Shown here piece after piece: positions 57,745-64,000 of a stretch of DNA of 64,000 nucleotides (positions within the stretch are counted from its first letter, which is position 1; the number at the start of each line of letters is the position of its first letter). The stretch spans positions 1-64,000 of the forward strand of contig JAFLSG010000004.1 in the NCBI GenBank assembly GCA_022511065.1, written 5' to 3'. The notes beneath the pieces are model-generated. The model had not been told where the DNA came from. It did not search any database and saw nothing but the letters and a program-made list of their open reading frames with translations. A program made the position numbers and the translations under genes. This stretch comes from Prevotella sp. (GTDB taxonomy: Bacteria; Bacteroidota; Bacteroidia; Bacteroidales; Bacteroidaceae).

Positions 57745-59151
57745 ATGTTCAACCAAGAGACATACATCCGCCGCCGCGCCGAGTTAAAACGGCTTGTGGG
57801 GAGCGGCGTCATCATCCTTTTCGGAAACAACGAGGCACCCGCCAACTATCCTGCCAATGCCTATTCACCCATGCGGCAAGACTCATCATTCCTTTATTAC
57901 TTCGGACAGCACCGAGACGGTCTCGTCGGGGTCATCGACATCGACAATGACACGGAAATGCTGCTCGGCGACGACATCGACATCGAGGATATCGTGTGGA
58001 TGGGATTCGTGGACAGCGTGAGCAACCTCGCCGCGCAGGTGGGTGTCACCAAGACGGCACCGATGAAGGAGCTGAAAGGCATCTGCGACAAGGCTGTTGC
58101 CGCAAGCCGCCCCGTTCATTTCCTGCCGCCTTACCGCTTCGATACGAAGATACAAATCATGGATTTGCTCGGCATCCATCCTGACCAACAGCGGGATAAG
58201 GCATCGCTGACCCTCATCAAGGCGGTGGTCAAGATGCGCTCCACGAAAGAGCCGCAGGAGATTGCCATCATAGAGCGGGCTTGCGAGGTTGGCTATGCCA
58301 TGCATACCACCGCCCAGCTGCTCGTGAAGCCCGGCGTGACCGAGCGTTTCATCGGCGGTCAGGTGGATGGCATCGCACGAAGCCTCGCCCAGGGTGTCAG
58401 CTTCGCCACCATCTTCACGCAGCACGGCGAAATCATGCACGGAAGCCCGTCTGATGCGCCTTTGGAGGCTGGTAGGCTTGCGCTCTGTGATGCCGGTTGC
58501 GAGCTTGACGACTATTGTTCCGACAACACGCGCACGATGCCCGTCAGCGGGAAGTTCAATCAGCGTCAGTTGGAGATTTACAGCATCGTGGAGGCATGTC
58601 ACGACCACGTATTGGAGGTTGCAAAGCCCGGCGTGAAGTATCAGGATGTTCACTTTGCCGTCTGCCGGTTGATGACAGACCGCCTGAAAGAACTCGGACT
58701 CATGAAGGGCGACACGGAAGAGGCTGTACGCACCGGTGCGCACGCCATGTTCCTGCCACACGGCTTAGGTCATATGATGGGCATGGATGTGCATGACATG
58801 GAAGGGCTCGGGCAGATATACGTGGGCTTCGATGATGAGACGCGCCCCAACCTTGAGCAGTTCGGCACTAATTGCCTGCGCATGGGAAGACGGCTTGAAG
58901 AAGGCTTCGTAGTCACCGACGAGCCAGGCATCTATTTCATCCCCGCCCTCATCGACGAATGGAAGGCAAGCGGTCATTGCAAGGAATTCCTTAATTTCGA
59001 CAAACTCGAGACCTACAAGGATTTCGGTGGCATCCGCCTCGAAGACGACATACTCATCACCGCCGATGGTTGCCGCTTCCTCGGCAAGAGCCGCATACCC
59101 TACCATCCGAAGGAGGTTGAGGAGTTCATGGCGACCAACAGGCAAGTCTGA
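57745..59151 (+). CDS. Xaa-Pro aminopeptidase (M24 family)
   Basis: 468 aa. N-terminal creatinase-like domain (1-about 165), then a pita-bread M24 fold. Metal ligands are Asp249 (CDAGCELDDY), Asp260 (SDNTRT), His343 (PHGLGHMMG), Glu393 (VTDEPGIYF) and Glu433 (GIRLEDD). It removes N-terminal residues preceding proline; two metal ions expected. No signal peptide, so cytoplasmic. The start ATG follows AAACGCACAATCTC with no strong Shine-Dalgarno, normal for this phylum. Confidence 0.93.
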   Translation: MFNQETYIRRRAELKRLVGSGVIILFGNNEAPANYPANAYSPMRQDSSFLYYFGQHRDGLVGVIDIDNDTEMLLGDDIDIEDIVWMGFVDSVSNLAAQVGVTKTAPMKELKGICDKAVAASRPVHFLPPYRFDTKIQIMDLLGIHPDQQRDKASLTLIKAVVKMRSTKEPQEIAIIERACEVGYAMHTTAQLLVKPGVTERFIGGQVDGIARSLAQGVSFATIFTQHGEIMHGSPSDAPLEAGRLALCDAGCELDDYCSDNTRTMPVSGKFNQRQLEIYSIVEACHDHVLEVAKPGVKYQDVHFAVCRLMTDRLKELGLMKGDTEEAVRTGAHAMFLPHGLGHMMGMDVHDMEGLGQIYVGFDDETRPNLEQFGTNCLRMGRRLEEGFVVTDEPGIYFIPALIDEWKASGHCKEFLNFDKLETYKDFGGIRLEDDILITADGCRFLGKSRIPYHPKEVEEFMATNRQV

Positions 59152-59177
59152 GCAATAAGATGCCATCTTAGCGCAAC

Positions 59178-59240
59178 AACCAGTAATGTTATCACGATAA
59201 CCAGTATAGTTAAACTAACAACCAGTATAATTAAAATTAT
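59178..59240. repeat. Three 21-bp tandem repeats with core AACCAGTAT
   Basis: Units start at 59178, 59199 and 59220: AACCAGTAATGTT, AACCAGTATAGTTAAAC and AACCAGTATAATTAAAA. The exact 21-base period (two helical turns) immediately before the C1 peptidase ATG suggests a regulatory array. No TAnnTTTG element is visible in this gap. Confidence 0.7.
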
Positions 59241-59246
59241 CAACTT

Positions 59247-60449
59247 ATGAAAAAGATTCTGACTTTCGCACTGATGGCCATGGTAGCCATGAGTGCATCG
59301 GCAGCCAAGAAGGCTCCCGTGAAGAACACGAACAAACCCGTGTTCACCGTCGTTAAGGAAAATCCCATCACCAGCGTCAAGGACCAAAGCCGCTCGGGTA
59401 CTTGCTGGGACTACTCTACCCTCTCTTTCTTCGAGGCTGAGATTCTGAAGGCCACCGGCAAGACTTACGACCTCTGCGAAAGCTTCGTGGCAAACAAGAC
59501 CTACATGGAGCGCGCTATTCAGGTGGTTCGTCTGCATGGCGACTGCCAGTTTGCACAGGGTGGCTCTTCTGAGGACGTTCTCGCTACACTGAAGAACCAC
59601 GGTATCTGCCCCGAGGACGCTATGCCTTTCCCCGGCTCTCTCTACGGCGATTCCCTCAACAACTACAATGAGTTCTTCGCTGTTATGTCGCCCTATGTGA
59701 AGGCTGTGGCAACCAACAGAGCAAAGAAGATTTCCAACCAGTGGAAGGTTGGACTTCAGGGCATCCTCGACGCATATCTCGGCAAGTGCCCCGAGAAGTT
59801 CACCTATGAGGGCAAGGAATACACGCCGAAAAGCTTTGCTGCAAGTCTCGGCCTCAACTTCGATGACTATGTAAGCGTGACAAGCTATACACACCATCCG
59901 TTCTATACGACCTTCGCCGTGGAGGTTCAGGACAACTGGCGCAACCCGCAGTCTTACAACGTGCCGATGGACGAGATGATGCAAATCATCGACAACGCCA
60001 TCGAGCAGGGGTACACAGTAAGCTGGGGTGGCGACGTATCAGAGGCTGGTTTCACCCGCAAGGGTCTCGCCTATCTCGTTGATACCAAGGCTACTGAGAG
60101 CCTCGCAGGTAGCGACATGGCTCGCTGGCTGAAGCTCACGCCGCAGAAGCAGACCTCAATCCTCGACTCATTAGGTTGCACGGTTCCCGAAATGGTGCCC
60201 ACGCAGGAAATGAGACAGGAGCGCTTCGATAACTGGGAGCTGACTGACGACCACGGAATGCTGATCTACGGCATCGCCAAGGATCAGAACGGCAGAGAGT
60301 ATTACATGGTGAAAAATTCTTGGGGTGAGACCGGCGACTACAAGGGTACGTGGTACATGACCAAGGCTTTCATCGCCGCCTGCACGATGGATTTCCTGAT
60401 TAACAAGAATGCCATCCCCGCAGACCTTCGCAAGAAGATGGGACTCTAA
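59247..60449 (+). CDS. Exported C1-family (bleomycin hydrolase/aminopeptidase C-like) peptidase
   Basis: 400 aa. Signal peptide residues 1-19 (ending MSASAA). Papain-like catalytic residues: Cys53 in SRSGTCWDYS, His in TDDHGMLIYG and Asn in VKNSWGE, plus the oxyanion Gln in VKDQSRSG. The length and layout fit PepC/bleomycin hydrolase, but these are usually cytosolic hexamers; the signal peptide marks the exported Bacteroidota branch. Likely periplasmic peptide trimming. A 21-bp repeat array lies upstream and a terminator downstream. Confidence 0.88.
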   Translation: MKKILTFALMAMVAMSASAAKKAPVKNTNKPVFTVVKENPITSVKDQSRSGTCWDYSTLSFFEAEILKATGKTYDLCESFVANKTYMERAIQVVRLHGDCQFAQGGSSEDVLATLKNHGICPEDAMPFPGSLYGDSLNNYNEFFAVMSPYVKAVATNRAKKISNQWKVGLQGILDAYLGKCPEKFTYEGKEYTPKSFAASLGLNFDDYVSVTSYTHHPFYTTFAVEVQDNWRNPQSYNVPMDEMMQIIDNAIEQGYTVSWGGDVSEAGFTRKGLAYLVDTKATESLAGSDMARWLKLTPQKQTSILDSLGCTVPEMVPTQEMRQERFDNWELTDDHGMLIYGIAKDQNGREYYMVKNSWGETGDYKGTWYMTKAFIAACTMDFLINKNAIPADLRKKMGL

Positions 60450-60468
60450 TTCATTGGACGAACAATAC

Positions 60469-60498
60469 AAAGGCACGGGCACAAAGTCCGTGCCTTTT
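60469..60498 (+). terminator. Terminator after the C1 peptidase
   Basis: AAAGGCACGG (60469-60478) pairs with 60488-60497 around a 9-base loop and ends in TTTT. It sits 18 bases before the next ATG, so that gene may depend on read-through or a hidden promoter. Confidence 0.65.
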
Positions 60499-60515
60499 CA
60501 CCAACCGACAGATTT

Positions 60516-61118
60516 ATGAGAAAACTAATCATCCTGTTTACCATTCTGACACTCTCGCTCGCTGCCAACGCACAGAGCAAGAGCGAGATACGCAAGTGGG
60601 CTGCAAGCGGCGCGTGGGCCAATGGCTTCACAAAGGCTAAGCCCGACAAGACCGTCAATCTTGAAACCTTCTACACGCAGTATCATAAGAATCCCGATCA
60701 GTGGAACGCACTCTTCCAATGGCTGCGCGACACCGATTTGCTCGCCATTCCCAAGGGCAAGCATCCCATTCCCAACTCCACGCTCGTTGCAAGTGTGGAA
60801 GACTCGGAGAATGAGCCGCTTACCAAGCGCGGCACGGAAAGCCACCGTAAGAAGGCTGATTTTCAATATGTAGTGCGCGGCACGGAAGGTTTCGCCCTGC
60901 TTGACCACGAGACGAGTAAGGCAAGCAAGCCCTACGATGAGAAGAAAGATGTGATACACTACGACACCTACCTGCCCGAGAAGACTCATTTCTTCGACAG
61001 CAAGCCCGGACGCTTCCTGATTTTCTTCCCCGAAGACTGGCATATCGCCAAAATCGCGACCAAGAAAAAGGATCAGAACATACGCGTCATTGTCGTCAAA
61101 GTTGATTACATTGAGTAA
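60516..61118 (+). CDS. Exported YhcH/YjgK/YiaL-family (DUF386) protein
   Basis: 200 aa. Signal peptide residues 1-19 (ending AANAQ). The YhcH-type cupin core is in the C-terminal half: ADFQYVVRGTEGFALLD and FLIFFPEDWHIAKIA, with the conserved metal-ligand His in DWH. Related proteins (YhcH, EbgC) act on sugars such as sialic acid or as sugar anomerases. An exported form is common in Bacteroidota but its substrate is unknown. No sugar-catabolism genes are adjacent. Confidence 0.82.
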   Translation: MRKLIILFTILTLSLAANAQSKSEIRKWAASGAWANGFTKAKPDKTVNLETFYTQYHKNPDQWNALFQWLRDTDLLAIPKGKHPIPNSTLVASVEDSENEPLTKRGTESHRKKADFQYVVRGTEGFALLDHETSKASKPYDEKKDVIHYDTYLPEKTHFFDSKPGRFLIFFPEDWHIAKIATKKKDQNIRVIVVKVDYIE

Positions 61119-61161
61119 ACTATAACGGCGATTCAAGCAAGAATCATTATAAAGTTAGGTT

Positions 61162-61209
61162 AAAAACGGAATATAACTGTTAAATAGCAGGCAGTTATAT
61201 TCCGTTTTT
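61162..61209 (+). terminator. Strong intrinsic terminator after the YhcH-like gene
   Basis: An 18-bp perfect stem (61162-61179 with 61192-61209), 12-base loop, followed by TTTTT. It separates this unit from recJ. Confidence 0.8.
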
Positions 61210-61222
61210 CTTTTTTTATTTG

Positions 61223-61230
61223 TAACTTTG
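61223..61230 (+). promoter_or_regulatory. -7 element for recJ
   Basis: TAACTTTG, 70 bases before the ATG at 61301 and directly after the terminator. No good -33 is visible. Confidence 0.5.
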
Positions 61231-61300
61231 AAGCGTTAAATTGCCTTAATAGGCGCTTTTGACATCATGCGAGCGAATAAAAGAATAAAAATAAATATAA

Positions 61301-63028
61301 ATGCACTTCAAATGGAATTACAACCAACCCACACCGGAAAGACAGACGGCAGCTAAGGAGCTTGGAGAGAAAATCGGGATGAGCCCGATTCTCGCCGACC
61401 TGCTCATTCAGCGGGGCATCAAGACGGAGAGCGCAGCGAAGCGCTTCTTCAGGCCGATGCTCAACGAGCTGATAGACCCGTTCCTGATGAACGACATGGA
61501 CGTGGCGGTGGACAGGCTGAACGACGCGATGGGGCGCAAGGAGCGCATCATGGTCTATGGCGACTACGACGTCGATGGCTGTACGGCGGTGGCTTTGGTT
61601 TACAAGTTCCTGCAGCAGTTCTATTCCAACATCGAATACTATATTCCCGACCGCTATGAAGAGGGATATGGTATCAGCAAGAAGGGATTAGACTACGCTG
61701 CGGGACAAGGCGTGAAACTTATTATCGTGCTTGACTGCGGTATCAAGGCAATCAGCGAGATTACCTATGCGAAGAGCCTGGGTATCGACTTCATCATCTG
61801 CGACCATCATGTGCCAGATGATGAACTGCCGGAAGCCGTGGCCATCCTGAATCCGAAACGGGAGGATTCCACCTATCCGTTCAAAGACCTTTGTGGCTGC
61901 GGCGTGGGCTTCAAGTTCATGCAGGCCTTCGCGAAGAACAACGGCATTCCCTTCTCCCGCCTCATCCCCCTGCTTGACTTCTGTGCGGTAAGCATCGCGG
62001 CAGACATTGTGCCCATCATGGGCGAGAACCGCATCCTTGCCTACCACGGATTGAAGTTGTTGAATCAAAGTCCGTCGGTAGGTTTGAAGGCCATCATCGA
62101 AATCTGCGGACTAACGGGGCGTGAAATCACGATGAGTGACATCGTGTTCCGTATCGGCCCGCGCATCAACGCCTCGGGGCGCATGCAGAACGGAACGGAG
62201 GCTGTGGATTTGCTCGTAGAGCGCGACATGGAGAAGGCATTGACGGAAGCCAATCACATCAACGAGTACAACGAGCAGCGTAAGGATGTGGATAAGCAAA
62301 TGACGGAAGAAGCTAACCAGATTGTGGAAAAGCTCGAGAGTCAGCGGCATCAGACAAGCATCGTGCTATACGATGAGAACTGGAAGAAGGGTGTGGTCGG
62401 TATCGTTGCCTCCCGTATGACGGAGCTTTACTATCGTCCGACGGTGGTGCTTACCAAGAGCAACGACATTGCTACGGGTTCTGCGCGCAGTGTGGCAGGC
62501 TACGATATTTACGATGCTATCAAGAGCTGTCGTGACCTCTTGGAGAACTTCGGCGGTCATACCTATGCCGTGGGTTTGTCCATGAAGATAGAGAATATCC
62601 CCGAGTTTCGCCGCCGCTTCCAGCAGTATGTCAATGAGCATATACTCCCCGAACAGACAGAGGCCACGCTCGACATCAATGCGACGGTAGATTTCAAAGA
62701 CATCACCCGCAAACTGCATAATGACCTGAAAAAGTTCGCCCCGTATGGTCCAGACAATCCCAAGCCGCTCTTCTGCACCCGCAACGTGTATGACTACGGT
62801 ACTTCCAAGGTCGTGGGCAAGCAACAGGAGCATATCAAGCTGGAACTGGTGGATTCCAAATCGAGCAACGTGCTCAACGGCATCGCCTTCGGACAGAGTG
62901 CCGCCGCCCGCTACATCAAGTCGAAGCGCAGCTTTGACATTGTCTATACCATCGAGGACAATATCTACAAGCGTAGCGAGGTGCAGTTACAGATAGAGGA
63001 TATACAGCCGAGCGAGACGGAGCATTGA
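61301..63028 (+). CDS. recJ: Single-stranded-DNA-specific exonuclease RecJ
   Basis: 575 aa. DHH phosphoesterase motifs: GDYDVDG (87-93), LDCGIKA (144-150), CDHHVP (167-172). DHHA1 motif GGHTYAVGLSM about residue 425 and an OB-fold C-terminus. A 5'-to-3' exonuclease acting in recombination, mismatch and base-excision repair. recQ follows after 11 bases, a functionally sensible pair because RecQ unwinds DNA for RecJ resection. Confidence 0.96.
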   Translation: MHFKWNYNQPTPERQTAAKELGEKIGMSPILADLLIQRGIKTESAAKRFFRPMLNELIDPFLMNDMDVAVDRLNDAMGRKERIMVYGDYDVDGCTAVALVYKFLQQFYSNIEYYIPDRYEEGYGISKKGLDYAAGQGVKLIIVLDCGIKAISEITYAKSLGIDFIICDHHVPDDELPEAVAILNPKREDSTYPFKDLCGCGVGFKFMQAFAKNNGIPFSRLIPLLDFCAVSIAADIVPIMGENRILAYHGLKLLNQSPSVGLKAIIEICGLTGREITMSDIVFRIGPRINASGRMQNGTEAVDLLVERDMEKALTEANHINEYNEQRKDVDKQMTEEANQIVEKLESQRHQTSIVLYDENWKKGVVGIVASRMTELYYRPTVVLTKSNDIATGSARSVAGYDIYDAIKSCRDLLENFGGHTYAVGLSMKIENIPEFRRRFQQYVNEHILPEQTEATLDINATVDFKDITRKLHNDLKKFAPYGPDNPKPLFCTRNVYDYGTSKVVGKQQEHIKLELVDSKSSNVLNGIAFGQSAAARYIKSKRSFDIVYTIEDNIYKRSEVQLQIEDIQPSETEH

Positions 63029-63039
63029 GGGCCGGAAGC

Positions 63040-64000
63040 ATGGACACCAATGGACACGAGGGCAGGGTCTCACCGCCCGACTATCAGTCTATATTAAAAC
63101 AATATTGGGGGTATGCCGGATTCCGAGGAATTCAGCAGCAGATTATTGAGTCCATCGGAAGCGGGCATGATACACTCGGACTGATGCCCACGGGTGGCGG
63201 CAAGTCCATCACCTTCCAAGTGCCGGCATTGGCACAGGAAGGCACTTGCATCGTGATTACCCCACTCATCGCCCTGATGAAAGACCAGGTGGACAACCTG
63301 CGCAAGCGGGGAATTCGTGCTGCCGCCATCTATTCGGGACTGACCCGCGAGGAAATCATCGTGACGCTCGAGAACTGCGTCTTCGGCGGTGTCAAGATAC
63401 TCTACGTGTCGCCTGAGCGACTTTCCTCAGACTTGTTCCGCATCAAACTGCGCCACATGCGTGTCAGTTTCATCACCGTCGATGAGGCACACTGTATATC
63501 CCAATGGGGCTACGATTTCCGCCCCTCCTATCTCCAGATAGCACACATCCGCAAGGAACTGCCCGATGTTCCTGTACTCGCTTTGACCGCCACGGCTACG
63601 CCGCGCGTGGTGGAGGATATTCAGCAACGCCTCTCCTTCAGGGAAGCGGGCAATGTCTTTCGGATGAGTTTTGAACGCAAAAACCTTGCCTATGTGGTCA
63701 GACGAGCAGCCGACAAGCGCGAGCAACTCTTGCATATCCTCAACAGTCTGCAAGGCTCCGCCATCGTCTATGCCCGCAGCCGCAGGCGCACCAAGGAGGT
63801 TTCTGATTTGCTCAACGAGGCAGGCATCAGTGCCACGTTCTACCACGCCGGACTTGACACGGCCATCAAGGATGAGCGGCAGAAAGCGTGGCAGCAAGAC
63901 CAGGTGCGTGTGATGGTTGCCACGAATGCTTTCGGCATGGGCATCGACAAACCCGATGTGCGGGCGGTACTCCATGTAGATTGTCCCGATTCCGTCGAGG
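63040..64000 (+). CDS. recQ: ATP-dependent DNA helicase RecQ, 5' part
   Basis: 320 codons are present; the gene runs off the right edge. From the ATG at 63040: Walker A MPTGGGKS (49-56), TPLIALMKDQV (74-84), DEAH box VDEAHCISQWG (147-157, the RecQ-specific aromatic-rich loop follows), ALTATATP, and motif VATNAFGMGIDKPDVR of the second RecA domain. A 3'-to-5' helicase. Probably co-transcribed with recJ. Confidence 0.96.
   Translation, partial: MDTNGHEGRVSPPDYQSILKQYWGYAGFRGIQQQIIESIGSGHDTLGLMPTGGGKSITFQVPALAQEGTCIVITPLIALMKDQVDNLRKRGIRAAAIYSGLTREEIIVTLENCVFGGVKILYVSPERLSSDLFRIKLRHMRVSFITVDEAHCISQWGYDFRPSYLQIAHIRKELPDVPVLALTATATPRVVEDIQQRLSFREAGNVFRMSFERKNLAYVVRRAADKREQLLHILNSLQGSAIVYARSRRRTKEVSDLLNEAGISATFYHAGLDTAIKDERQKAWQQDQVRVMVATNAFGMGIDKPDVRAVLHVDCPDSVE

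Noticed and set aside
57714..57950. Small plus-strand frame ahead of the aminopeptidase
   Set aside because: Out of frame within the aminopeptidase coding region and overlapping its promoter, so it is a shadow.

Overview
The window looks like chromosome of a Bacteroidota member, most likely Prevotellaceae. Many genes are preceded by the Bacteroidota -7 element TAnnTTTG. There is a type IX secretion (type B) C-terminal sorting domain, an 11-subunit complex I operon with fused NuoCD and no NuoEFG, a UpxZ-type capsule regulator, and PafA-like and PorT-like proteins. The species is not identified.

Layout. 1-2.3 kb (minus): start of a POT peptide transporter, a PorT-like outer-membrane barrel and a LysM/periplasmic-binding protein. 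2.5-5.4 kb (plus): two AAA_14-type ATPases. The second sits between the capsule epimerase and that operon's probable terminator and is bracketed by 75-bp imperfect copies of the epimerase 3' end. 5.4-33.7 kb (minus): a surface polysaccharide locus. Its promoter-distal part (5.4-26.6 kb) is AT-rich and holds glycosyltransferases, Wzy and Wzx candidates, nonulosonate (sialic-acid-like) genes, a module that looks able to build and attach a 3-hydroxyacyl group to an amino sugar, and a GHMP kinase fused to UDP-glucuronate decarboxylase. Its promoter-proximal part (27.3-33.7 kb) is strikingly GC-rich and encodes UpxZ, a large SLBB export protein and a Wzc-like protein with a dead kinase site fused to a Wza lipoprotein.

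The locus starts at 33.8-34.05 kb with the most interesting element here: a good promoter on a 147-bp segment flanked by 37-bp inverted repeats, each built like a tyrosine-recombinase site (15-bp arms around a 7-bp asymmetric spacer). This predicts ON/OFF inversion of capsule transcription. Runs of 8-9 G/C inside four locus genes could add slipped-strand switching.

34.3-37.9 kb (plus): a T9SS-sorted protein and uvrA. 38.1-48.3 kb (minus): nuoN-M-L-K-J-I-H-CD-B-A. 48.3-64 kb: housekeeping genes on both strands: a PafA-like phosphatase, ligA, a secreted hypothetical, patatin, trmD, an LTA-synthase-like sulfatase, trpS, an aminopeptidase P, a secreted C1 peptidase, a YhcH-like protein, recJ and the start of recQ. 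No rRNA, tRNA, CRISPR array or complete insertion sequence was seen.
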